From Iris pallida (Eukaryota; Streptophyta; Magnoliopsida; Asparagales; Iridaceae): 64,000 nt of DNA. How positions within the stretch are numbered: the first letter of the stretch is position 1; each line of letters starts with the position of its first letter. The notes beneath the pieces are model-generated. The model searched no databases and was not told the DNA's origin. It saw only the letters and a program-made list of their open reading frames with translations. The stretch is taken from contig JANAVB010004000.1 of NCBI GenBank assembly GCA_029216955.1, positions 4,698,765 through 4,762,764 of the forward strand, in the 5' to 3' direction. Of the stretch, positions 36,099 to 46,357 are shown piece by piece. Both the position numbers and the translations under genes were made by a program.

Positions 36099-39000
36099 AA
36101 ATGGCGACTCTACTGGGTACTACCTTCTCCTCCAACGAGAATGCGATGACGCAATCTGATGACAACTTGCTGGGAGCTTCTCAAGACATACTGGTCGTAT
36201 GCTTCAACCAGCAGGCTTTTGAAGATCTCCTCTCTGGTGAAAAGTCGAAGACTTCGAACCGGTTCATACAACCAAAGAAGACTCGACGTGTTTGGAGGCC
36301 TAAGGCGGCTGCAGCCAGCAGCACGATGGTGGAAACTGCGTCTCAGGACCCCCTCAATGTCAAAGCCACAGAGAAGATTCTGGCTACTACAGCCTTATCC
36401 CCTCGTCTGATTTCCATCCTGGGAAAGCATGGCGAGGAAGATGGTGGTTCCATAGTTGATCTGACAAAGAAATGATGCTAAAGGAAGCGCACACCGGTCC
36501 AACCCTTCACGATGGGAGTATTGCCGGTAAGGTGATTTGTCTTCGACAGAATTGCTTTCCCTTCAGGTAAACCTTCGACGGACTCTGAATACTACTCTCC
36601 CGCTGGAGGTAGTAGGAAGAGATCCTATGTGGCTCATACTTCGTACAACAAGCGTACGACACCAACGGCAGACCAGAGGCCCGTGTTGACAGTTACACGC
36701 ACAGCCGACAGAAAGCTATACAAGACTGGCTCTAACGCTCCGATACCTCAACCAGTCGAATCTTTCTTCCACTGGAGTACTCCTGCGTGTAAGCCAAGAC
36801 AGGGGTACATCCTACGGAGAGGGAGCCACGCGAGCAGCATTCCCACAGAAGCGACAAAAGGCTTCCTCGCCAGACCCACTCTGATCGACCTTACATGTAG
36901 CTTTTCTGCATGTACAATGGGAGTGCTACGATAGAAGATCCAACCCTCTCCAGAGCGAAAGAAGAATCTCTGGCACTGGATGTGCCTAAATCAAGGCTCT
37001 CTTGTACCCAGATTACCATCAACTGTTGTTATCAGCAGACGGCTACGCCATCGCCGAGCAGGCGTTACGTCTTTAAGAGACTTTACTCTATGTCGACCTT
37101 ATGCCAGAGGCTTAACAGGGGGTCGGTGAGCCATAGAGAAGATGAATCCTGTATCGCCACATGCTACGCGGCGCAGGGTTCTAGAGCTTTCAAGAAGTCC
37201 TTCCAGAATCCTTCCGTATCGGTTGTTAAACCAAAGAGGAGGTCAGAGAGTTGTAAAGCTAAGGTACCTGATGCAGGTGTGATCCAATGCACTCGTTCCA
37301 GATCTGCATTGGGTGCCTTGTCAAAAACTGGGGGTAGCCTACCTCCTACCATGCATGACAACCCTGTGTTCTAATCTGAGAAGGCGCAATACGACACGGA
37401 TGTCTCCATTGTCACAACCAGTCACCAAACTAGGATAGCAACCATATTGAGTCCGAAGAAGATCACAATCTTACGGTATATCCTCTGGACAACGAGGCTC
37501 AGGCATCTGAGCCAGAAAGTGAAGGATCCATGGCTACCTCGAGTCACCCTCACACTCAGTCTGTATTCATGGCCAATGGCAATGAGGAAGAAAATAACGA
37601 AGCTCTCAGACGTATCGAAGTCCTCGAGACAAAGTTAGATACGCTGACGGACACCATGATGACCCTATCCTTGGTTATAATCGACCTCAAGAATAGCATG
37701 GCCCCCGTTGCCTCTACACCTGCGCGTGATCAGCCAACCAATGACGAACCTAACAGGCTACCTACTGCTAATCAGGCAGGACCATCCTCATCTACACCAT
37801 CGGCTACAGGTTCCGCAATGCCAGCTGTGATAAAGCAGGCCATCAAGGAGCTGTATGCTCGTCATGATGCAAAAAAGAAGCAAGAAACGCTCTAGAAGAT
37901 GGGATCCGGTAGCTATACCGTGCCGAGTTGGACAACGTCGTCTATCCTTCCAAATACAATCCCAGACGCTTACACCCTATGAAGGGAAAGGGTCTCCCCG
38001 ATAATACTTGAGGTACTTTGCCTCAATAACGGAGCACCTGCCAAAGGATGACACCCTTCAATCCGACATATTCGTAGGAGCCCTGCAGGGGTAGCATATG
38101 AGTGGTTCTGCAGTCTTTCTGACGATTGTATCTCGCCATTTGAAGACATGAAGACTCAGTTCGTGGACAGATTCTACGAAGGAGGCATGGATATGACCAT
38201 GTCGACCCTCATGGAAATTGTCCAGAGGAAAAAAGAGCCTGTCTGCGCATACATCAAGTGCTTCCGTCAGGCAGCCCTCAGATTACCACCCGGCATGCCC
38301 GAGCCCATGCTTATGGACTCCTACCGCAAGAACATGCTGCCCTCTATAAAATTGTGGCACGGTGCTCCCTGCACGAAATGGACGCCTTTCATTACAGAGG
38401 CGGATGCCGCACAAAGGAAAGCTCAGGAGGCGCAGCTCCTGGGGCTATACTTTCCTGTGCCCGAAGACAAGGGAGACGCTCGTCCAGCAATTGCCCTAAA
38501 GGTACAAAAAAATGCAAGGAAGCATGACCGTCGACATCTCCAAAAGTTCAGCAGTTGTGAACCCCAAGTTCGTGGAAGCACAGAGGCCGAGGGAGACATA
38601 CTCCTTCAATGACGAGGATACGCTGGTGCTCTTTGAGATGCTTACGAAGAGTGGCAAACTGTCCATCCCGGCACGCAGGCATCATAATGAGGTGGAAAAG
38701 GTGGACCATCCTAAGTACTGCCATTGTCACCAGTACGTCCATCACTCAACACAAGATAGCTATGTGTTGAAGGGGCAAATTCAGCGCCTCATTAATGCCA
38801 ATGTCATATCATTGGATTGCGAAGAGAAGACCATCACGGCCAACATGGTTACTGCCCAGTTCGGGAGTTTTCCAGCCACAAAGGTACAAGATGGCGTTAT
38901 CCCTATTCTAAAGGCGATGATGGAAGTAGTCAACCTTCTGCCAGTACGGGACAACGCTCAATGGCTTGTCCTGTTCTCCATGCCTCAAGACGAAGTCATG

Positions 39001-39132
39001 TGGATACATCCTGACTTGGTTCTCGACATGATGACATCTACGACCCTTTCTGTCAAAGGGAAGAAAAGCAAGGCATGCCGCATAATCTCGACGTCGACCG
39101 ACAATGCTTTGGTGACCACCCGTACGGCATAG
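36089..39132 (+). pseudogene. T3 gag
   Basis: The gag protein of T3 in several frames. 36089-36475 is the N-terminal part (MSKKMATLLGTTFSSNENAM through GGSIVDLTKK). 36530-36900 has STPSDSEYYSPAGGSRK-like sequence and TADQRPVLTVTRTADRKLYK. 37530-37895 has a heptad-like region (IEVLETKLDTLTDTMMTLSL). 38148-38470 is the gag core (FVDRFYEGGMDMTMSTLMEI, FRQAALRLPPGMPEP, LWHGAPCTKWTPFITEADAA). 38512-39132 is the C-terminal part (YSFNDEDTLVLFEMLTKSGK). Indels and stops occur near 36475, 36600, 37640, 37900 and 38510. The start is in the LTR/primer-site boundary, as in T2. The segment order matches T1 and T2. Confidence 0.87.
36102..36117 (+). promoter_or_regulatory. T3 primer binding site
   Basis: TGGCGACTCTACTGGG lies three bases inside the 5' LTR end. 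This matches the primer site recalled for Tat/Ogre-type plant elements. It overlaps the first codons of the gag frame, which opens at 36089 in the LTR edge or at 36101. Confidence 0.8.
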
Positions 39133-39940
39133 AGGCAAGAGGAGAGCCACGCTCCAGACCAGGAGGAGTCTCCACGAAATACTTTTCCTGTCCCAGATAT
39201 ATCAGGAGCAGGTCCACCTCAAACCTGTGAGGCACCAGAGGCGGGTGCATCCCGGGCACCTACCGTAGAAAAGCAGAAACAGAATGAGGTTCGTTTCGAC
39301 AAACCTCTCAAAATGGATCCGATAATAGGGCCTATCAAACCCTACTACTTCGATATTCTAGCACAGTTGGCTAATACACCGGCTAGATTATCACTTTTCA
39401 AACTCCTTCGCCTCTCTATGGAGACCCGAGATGAGCTCAGTGAAGCTTTACAGAATGCCGAGTCCTTCCTCACCCAGGTTCGACCACCAAATATGGATCC
39501 TGCAGCTTGCCCACATTGCTACAGTATGGTCAAAATGATTCTCAGTATCACTTTCACCCAGCAAGACATGCTGCTAAAGAATAACTGGCATAACCGCCCC
39601 TGTACTATACAGGCTATATCAGTGCCATTAAGGTCGATCGCATCCACATCGACCTAGGTTTCTCTCTGAGCATTATCCCAAGAATCCTGCTTCAAACTTT
39701 AGATATCTCGATGCATCGGTTGACAACCTCGAACACAACAATCAGTTACTTCAACATAGGAAGAACGAGCCCCTGGGCAAAATTTGCCTGAAATGTCAGA
39801 TCGGCGACCTTCATACTGCTGGGGCGACCATGGATCCATGAGTACATGATTCTTCCTTCCACCCTACACCAGTATAAGAAGTATATGGCCAGTGATGGCA
39901 CCATCAAAATAGAGTTAGCTGAAATCGACCCATTCTGAGG
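39133..39940 (+). pseudogene. T3 protease region
   Basis: This follows gag. The segment from 39313 (GPIKPYYFDILAQLANTPAR, SLFKLLRLSMETRDELSEAL) is the conserved block before protease in this lineage. Near 39630-39690 the frame reads DRIHIDLGFSLSIIPR, the active-site block, with an altered residue after the Asp-x-Gly. Then come MHRLTTSNTTIS and, after a small deletion near 39820, the [16 protein letters not shown] end. Stops near 39657 and 39790 break it. Confidence 0.78.
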
Positions 39941-41306
39941 AATTGAAGACTATTATACGGATGTCGATCTGTATAAGTCAGTCCCTTGGGACTACGACAT
40001 CAATGATACTGAAGACGAGGCAGAGACAGCTTCAGAAAATGCAGCAGTGGCCGAAGAACCTTTAAAGGTTCTACTGAAAGGGAGGTCTCCCAAGGTGTCA
40101 GCACCTCTCATTGTTAAGCTTCAGGGAAAAGCTCCATCTTTGCCTCCAATGACGATAGAAGATGGTCATGCGCCTATATGAATAAGTTTACACCGGAGGT
40201 CCCCAAGGCCGACCATGAAGGCGCATGAGCATCTGATCATAATTCCCTTGATGGTCTAGTTGAAGGAGAGGCCTCCTCCTCCTCCGGCGGCAGCTCTAGT
40301 CCTCACTGACGAAGAGCTAGAAGATTACGTATGTGCCAACACAGAGGCCTACACTTTCGATGACGTAATCCTTCGGGACAAAATATCTCACTTCATTAAC
40401 AGAAAGTTGTCATCGAACTACTCTGGTGCATGCTGTAACACCAAATATTTCCTGGACAATTCTCTGCACAAACTACAGACGCAAGTGACAACTGCCAACC
40501 CTGTGAGCCGAGTTATCCCTGCCCGGGGCGCCTACTTCGTAGTTCCAGCCAAGAAAAACGAAGAGAAACGTATCATATTCAATCGATTGGAGCATCTGCA
40601 GCGAATAACTCCTGAAGGCATAGACCTCGACAGCGGTAAAATGCAGTTCTACCACTATATGGTGCAGGCCAAAAACCTTATCCAAAAGATGGGCTACGAC
40701 CTGAATAGCAACAAGGGGCTCAATTATGGAAAAGGCCGACGTCTTCCCTTACGGATTCGTGCTCCAAATAGAAAAGCTGAAAACTACTACCAACGTACTC
40801 GTCGAGGGTAGGGGTACGTTACACGTACATCCACCTCAGAAGATTCAGAGGAAAAAGTCATGAGGCACTCACACTCTTCTCACTCCTCAACTTGGGACTC
40901 CGATACCAGCATGGGTCAAGTCTTTAAGAAGATGTTGTCTGCTAACATGATCACTAATCAATTAATCGTCGAAGACAATCAGCACAGACGGTTATAAGAG
41001 TTAGAAGCGCTGGATGAAATGTGCTTTCTCGCGCAGCAAAGGATTGAGCTTTACCAAGCTCACATCTCTGGGGCCTTCAACAAAAAGGTCCGCAAAAGAT
41101 TCTACTAGGTGGGCGACCTTGTCTTGGCAGTACAGAGACTGATGGTAATGACCCATAAGACGGCTGGGATGTTCGAGCTCAAGTGGGAAGGACCGTTCAT
41201 CATAGAAACGCTATACTCCAACGGTGTTTATCGGCTTGCTAAGCCTAATGGTGACTTGCTAATGATGTCCATCAACGGCAAGTTCCTAAAGAAGTATTAC
41301 GTCTGA
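39941..41306 (+). pseudogene. T3 protease-RT linker fused to the integrase C-terminus (pol core deleted)
   Basis: From 40260 to 40811 is the linker found before RT in T1 (VLTDEELEDYVCANTEAY, IQKMGYDLNSNKGLNYGKGR). From 40840 the frame reads STWDSDTSMGQVFKKML, still the linker. At about 40975-40990 it switches to the integrase C-terminus (ELEALDEMCFLAQQRIELYQ, then GDLVLAVQRLMVMTHKTAGM, KWEGPFIIETLYSNGVYRLA, ending in KFLKKYYV at 41306). The same integrase end occurs in T4B at 62416-62760. RT, both RNase H domains and the integrase catalytic core are therefore missing. A stop lies near 41107. Confidence 0.87.
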
Positions 41307-41914
41307 AGATAGAATCAGCATAGGCACAAACATCCCCTATGAGTTCTGGTAAGCGGATCTCTCTCCTTCCCTCCTATATATTCTCTCAAGTTGATAAAGC
41401 ACTTCAAGTCCACATTACCTCTGGATTGCTCCTCTACGCTTGGAAGATGTGACTACCATGTCCACATTACCTCTGAGTAGTCGTTCTTCTCGCATCAGTT
41501 TTATAATTATCCCAGCGGTCTAGAAAATAGTTCACGTCCATATTACCTCTGGATTGTTATTCTATACCCCGGCAAAGATCAAGCCTACTACGTCCATATT
41601 ACCTCTGGTTAGGCATATCCATTATGAAGATTCCCTCTTTTTTCTAGAGACAAAAGCAAATAGAACAAGAAAGTTGCTACATATAAAAATATGTGGCTAC
41701 AAAAACCTACTAGAGACTCTTCGTAGTTACATACACAGAAGTAGAAAAAAGCTAAAATTGCGATACAAGCTCTCAATAGCGCGGGCGAGGCGGTGACAGA
41801 GCCAATTACTTCCTGGTTATAAGGAAGCCACCGCCTGAAGCTGCTACTGGCCCGAGCTAGTGATGAAGACCAGCACAGGACTCCCCTATCTCCCCAGCTG
41901 GCCGGAGAGAGCAA

Positions 41915-42142
41915 CTACAGCAGCAGACCTTGCCATTCCTCGTTCGGCATGGCAACAAATACGAATTCAGGAAGCAAGGGTTCGAGACACCATTGATGCC
42001 CATGACATCCAGGATGGGGGACGTCTTGAGATGCAGTAGTAGTTCTACTACAGCTTTTTTGGATGAAAAGATTTGCCACAGACGGCAGCCGCAAGCAAAC
42101 TCCAGGGTCGTCAGGAACCGAGCATCGGGTAAGCAAGGCCAT
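41915..42142 (-). CDS. Small antisense ORF in the T3 3' region, unknown function
   Basis: This 75-codon ORF (MALLTRCSVPDDPGVCLRLP...) runs against the element. Its ATG lies about 40 bp downstream of a TATATAAAGG box at 42181-42190 on the same strand, a spacing suited to a short leader. It sits between the pol end and the 3' LTR, the same place and orientation as the long antisense gene of T4A/T4B, but no residue similarity to that gene is visible. I do not recognise the protein, and it may be a decayed first exon. Plant Tat-lineage elements are known to carry extra ORFs here, sometimes antisense as in Grande. Confidence 0.4.
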   Translation of the reverse strand: MALLTRCSVPDDPGVCLRLPSVANLFIQKSCSRTTTASQDVPHPGCHGHQWCLEPLLPEFVFVAMPNEEWQGLLL

Positions 42143-42180
42143 TGTTGAAGCAGCTTAGTCTTCTCTTGAAGGGGATAGTC

Positions 42181-42190
42181 CTTTATATAG
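42181..42190 (-). promoter_or_regulatory. TATA box of the T3 antisense ORF
   Basis: The - strand reads CTATATAAAG, about 40 bp before the ATG at 42142. The antisense unit of T4A/T4B also has a TATA box, there about 105 bp before the ATG. Confidence 0.5.
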
Positions 42191-42523
42191 GCTATTCGTA
42201 TGGTCCAAGCATTAGCCAGACATCGGTCAGAAGAAAGCTTCCAAGTTAAGCTAAAGCTCCACTCCATGATAGATGACAGTACTACGAGTGACCGAAGGAA
42301 CATGACTCTGAACCTACTCTGCTAAAGAGATTCACGATCCTTGTAAAGATGCAAGAGGCTCCAATATCAAAAAGCCATCAGGAGCCCATGCTCTAAAATG
42401 ATGACTAAGGATAATTAATACTAAGAGCTAGGCGTGACACCAACCATCACCCAACTGGTACAGTCCTGACACATGCTCATGTTTCTGTTCACAGTATCCC
42501 GAGCTTGACTCAAGTTTAGGACA

Positions 42524-42538
42524 CTTTGAAGGGGGTCT
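42524..42538 (+). promoter_or_regulatory. T3 polypurine tract
   Basis: TTGAAGGGGGTCT lies directly before the 3' LTR start TGTAGAAGC. The same purine run in reverse complement lies at 52649-52663 in T4A, and a one-base-shorter form is at 56001-56014 in T4B. Confidence 0.85.
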
Positions 42539-44393
42539 TGTAGAAGCATGAAAAATCTCAGCTGAAGACATCCCTTCGCCAAAGCGCACAAGATGCAAAA
42601 TACTGAGACTCAGAGTCGAACTCCCTAAGAAGGACATTTGCATACTTCTCAAGGGCAGTGATGGCTCCTTCTACACAGAGTTCTTCTACAAGAACATGGC
42701 TCTTACAAACGAGAAAAGCCTCAACCAGCAGCCAACTTACACAAGGCCGATCTCCACTCGACGTTAAGTTTCGATCTTGTATGGTGGTGAAAGATGCAGA
42801 GAAGAAGACAACGACTCTTCAGAGGAGAACATCCCCTTTTATAGAATGAAAAATGGCCCAGAGCGCACGCCACATGGCCGACGGTCCGAATTCCTGTATT
42901 GATAGGATGAACCTAAGACTCATCACTTTGAATATTAGTCTTAGACCCTTAGAATTCCCTATACTACGGTGGAAATTAAGAGAGATGTTCCTTATAGAGC
43001 GGATATTTATTGCTCTTTGCTTCAGAAGCCAAAGCCTTCAAGCCAGAGGCACAGCCACCTGCATGTGCCAACCTCAAAAGCAAGATGGTGGTAGGCCCCC
43101 TCCCTTTCTTTTACTTCAGAAGCCAATTTCTTTACTCCAGGGGCACATCTACCTGCCTGCGCCAATCTCAAATGCGCAAGGGTGTCATACACTTTTCTTC
43201 GCAGCCAAATGCCTTTACTGTTTAGAGGCACAACTACATACTTGTGTCCGCATGAGGTGTAAGATGGTGATATGCTAACACTATCTCCATTTCTACGGCA
43301 CAGTCGCCTGCTCCTATTCAGAAGCTTAAGTCACTTCTCTACAAGAGACTTGGGAACTCCCATCGCAACCAATACAAGTCATATCGTCGCTCCAAAAGTA
43401 CAGTAATCTTGCCAACCTGAAGCACAAGCCTACTTGTCACCTATAGCACAGTAACTCCGGTATCCCAAAATATGGCTTCATAAGTTGCTCTATATGCACA
43501 GAAGTCTCGTCGTCATTCGAAGCCAAGTATACTCATCGCCTAAAAGCACAGAGGTTTTGTCATCTCTAGAAGTATGGTATACTCGTCACCCCAGAAGCAC
43601 AGCAGTACTTAGTCCTTACTAGAGGCATTGGAAGCATGGATCGACCCCAATTGGTTTATTTAAACTGCCTCTTACAGAAAAGATTGGAATTAAATCATGA
43701 TTGACATATTAATTTAAATCTTAGACGAGGATCAATTAGACTCCAAATCTAGGGTAAAATCCCAAGATTTACTCGAATATATCCGAGCAAGCAAATTGGC
43801 ACGCGCCACGTGTCACCTCCTTCGATTATGTTTATAACCACCAGATATCTCATTTGAGGGGAATCTCGATGTCCGCCACGTGTCAGCGCCATAGAAGCCC
43901 GTACCATACAATGACGGCAGATTCTTTCATATCTTAGGAACCGTAATGCACATCGTATATATGCTCTGTTCTCTATAAATAGAAGGAGTTCTTTTTCCAC
44001 CAAAGCATCGATAGAGGGAAAATTGACAACCGATAATCTTTAAAGGATCAGCAATCTCTATCCACGAATAGTCGACCACCCTCATCCACCAATCAACCAA
44101 AAAACCAACCAACCAACCATTTTCAAAGGATCTTCTCCTCCAGACAGTCTCTTGACCGGTGAACCCAGAGTCCCATCAAAGGCGCCAGAGAGCCATAGTA
44201 AGGTTAATTTATCGTCAGATCGTCAACGGAGTAAAGGAGCCGTTACAGTGCTCGATCTCTACCGTCACACTTTCCCAGAAACCTCTTTTCCCTGTACTTA
44301 GAATATCCTCTTTAGGACTTCCTTATTTGTACACAGATACCTTATACGTTCAATAAAGCAAAAAGTTCGTTCAATCTTTTGTTATGTCGTACA
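42539..44393 (+). repeat. T3 3' LTR
   Basis: TGTAGAAGCATG...GTCGTACA, 1855 bp, paired with 34338-36098. It keeps a sense TATA box (TATAAAT at 43974-43980) and AATAAA at 44352-44357. The antisense TATAAAAGG is at 42835-42843. The following pentamer GTAGG pairs with GTGGG on the left side. Confidence 0.9.
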
Positions 44394-44493
44394 GTAGGTA
44401 GCTGCACCATTCTTCCTATGATGCACCTTCGTCGGTTATGCGGCCAAGGTGTTACACTCTTTGCTGTCCTTCTCAGCAACTGAAGTTGGCTGA
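44394..44493 (-). pseudogene. T1 gag N-terminal fragment between T3 and Gypsy-2
   Basis: These 100 bases lie between the T3 right end and the Gypsy-2 LTR. They should be the T1 sequence once continuous with 34337. Parts of the - strand loosely resemble the gag start region of T2 and T3, but the piece is too short and worn for a firm match. The assignment is by position. Confidence 0.5.
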
Positions 44494-45339
44494 TGTCACA
44501 ACCCGCACCCAGTATAGGGGCATGAGAAGTGGGTACGTCCAGCCTATGCCGCAATATCGGTAGTAGAACGCTGTCCTAGGTCACAACATCTAACACAGTA
44601 TAAAAGTAACTGCAAAAGATATACTATCCGAACGTAGTACAATATAGAAGGTACATCTTAATCACAATCTAAGGTAGAAATAATACGATATAATAGATAT
44701 GATAATCTCCAAAAGAAATAAAAAATAGAAGGGAAACAAGTCTATGTGTTTATACGACACAACAACAACATCCAAAAATAATACATCTCAGAATGTCAAA
44801 ATAAGATAAGACAACAAGAAATAAAATAACTTAGCTAACTAACCTAGACTAAAGGGATGGTGTCGTCAATTGCTGCAGGGTCCTCCTGTGGAATCAGCTC
44901 ACAAGTATCATTTATGTGGGCTCCATAGTAAGTGGTACAGAAGTCCTCCTCGTCCTTTGTAATATTTTTAATAGGTCCAGTCAGGACAGTAACAAGCATA
45001 ATACATCTCACGCAGTTCGTAACATGGTAGGAAAGTATAATGCATACAAAAGAGTAAGTTACATGAATTGTAAAGAAAGATGTAAATAAAAATAGGAAGA
45101 TATTTGATAACTGAAAATATATATCATTGGTAAGAACTGTAAGTGACTAGTGATTTAGAGCACTATATGGTTATGGAAACAGGTTAGGTTGCACATGAAT
45201 AAGCTATGAAGGTTCACATAAAAAATCTACTGGAGATATGATCTATGTAACCAATTCTATTCAACCATGCCGTAATCAATACACAAGGATCCATTCAAGT
45301 TATGTTACGTATATGATTTTATGTGGGCTTAACAAATGA

Positions 45340-45560
45340 GTGCACATAAATAATATACATGATGGGCTTAGTAAACATGAGAATACATGAATCACATGAG
45401 TGAACATGAATAGATTGGTTATACATGAAGCACATGGAAAAACATGGCCGTACACGACAGCACATGAGAGTACATGAGCGTACATGAAGGTACATGAATG
45501 CACATGAGTATACATGAATAACATGAGAGCAAAGAATATGTAATGTACATGAAACACATG
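45340..45560 (+). repeat. TACATGA motif cluster in the Gypsy-2 LTR
   Basis: ACATGA or TACATGA recurs about 17 times in 220 bp, at the place corresponding to the TACACGA cluster of Gypsy-1. Confidence 0.8.
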
Positions 45561-46331
45561 ACATGAGGTACTCGATGCTCCCGAGGGGGATAATATCTCA
45601 TGAAAAGATCCATATAGTACCAATCCGTGATAACATCATGACAGTATCAAGTATCGTGAACTAGAGCAAGAATATAAATCCTAACAAGTATGAAACGATC
45701 AGAGAATATACTTGCCTAAAATCTGAATGTCCATGAGAATATAAAGTCTGAAACAAGGTAACTAAGTCCTATTTAGAGCAACACAAGTCATGATGTATAC
45801 AAAGGGATTATAATGAAGAGTACAATGCATCTACATATTTCTAGGTTAATCTGGGCCAAAGTCACTCTTGGTTAACTCTGAAAGTCAAACGAGGTCAATC
45901 TGGGCCAAAGTCAACTCGTGGTCAACTCTGTTCAACTCTAAAAGTCAAACTAGTTCACCTTAGTCAAACTAGGTCAAACTAGTTAGGGTTTGGTCAACAA
46001 GGTCAAACTAGTCTAAGTTAGACATTTTTAGGCCTAAACCAAGCTAAGCCTAAAAGTCACTTGCTATACCAAGACACCAAACTAAACCACATTGCTAAAC
46101 AAGGCATATTATGGATACCATACTTAATATCACATCATATATTCATTTGAATCATATGTGTATACATTCATATCATGCCTACCTATATTACCATACATTA
46201 CATATATACATACAGGGATACATAACTTATATGTCTACATTCTTATATTACATATTTGTATTACACTAACATACATGTATACTTGCAATCATATATACAT
46301 ACATAGAGAGAGAATGAAGGCAATATATAGG

Positions 46332-46357
46332 TTGTGTGTGTGTGTGTGTGTGTGTGT
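46332..46357 (+). repeat. (TG)n microsatellite
   Basis: A run of about 13 TG units inside the Gypsy-2 LTR. The Gypsy-1 LTRs have shorter GT runs near the related positions 14068 and 20591. Confidence 0.9.

Larger units (their letters stand above)
41307..42524 (+). other. T3 3' region between pol and LTR, with a TCCA(C/T)ATTACCTCTG repeat
   Basis: Non-coding on the element strand. Between 41410 and 41615 the motif TCCACATTACCTCTG or TCCATATTACCTCTG occurs four times. Its reverse complement, CAGAGGTAATGAGGACATGG, is repeated in the 3' region of T4B at 61400-61830, so the two elements share this region. An antisense ORF with an upstream TATA box occupies 41915-42190. Nothing else is recognised. 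Confidence 0.75.
34338..44393 (+). mobile_element. T3: Tat-lineage Ty3 element with both LTRs, pol mostly deleted
   Basis: An almost complete + strand element of about 10 kb. The 5' LTR is 34338-36098, the primer site 36102-36117, gag and protease 36089-39940, then a linker joined to the integrase C-terminus (40260-41306), a 3' non-coding region with an antisense ORF, a polypurine tract and the 3' LTR 42539-44393. Flanking pentamers are GTGGG (34333-34337) and GTAGG (44394-44398), a 4/5 match expected of an old target duplication. T1 gag is on both sides in - orientation. RT, both RNase H domains and most of integrase are missing, so the element could move only with help from relatives, if at all. 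Confidence 0.9.

Noticed and set aside
45300..45623. Cys/His/Met-rich - strand ORFs in the Gypsy-2 LTR
   Set aside because: Three overlapping frames all translate the ACATGA repeat, so none is a gene.
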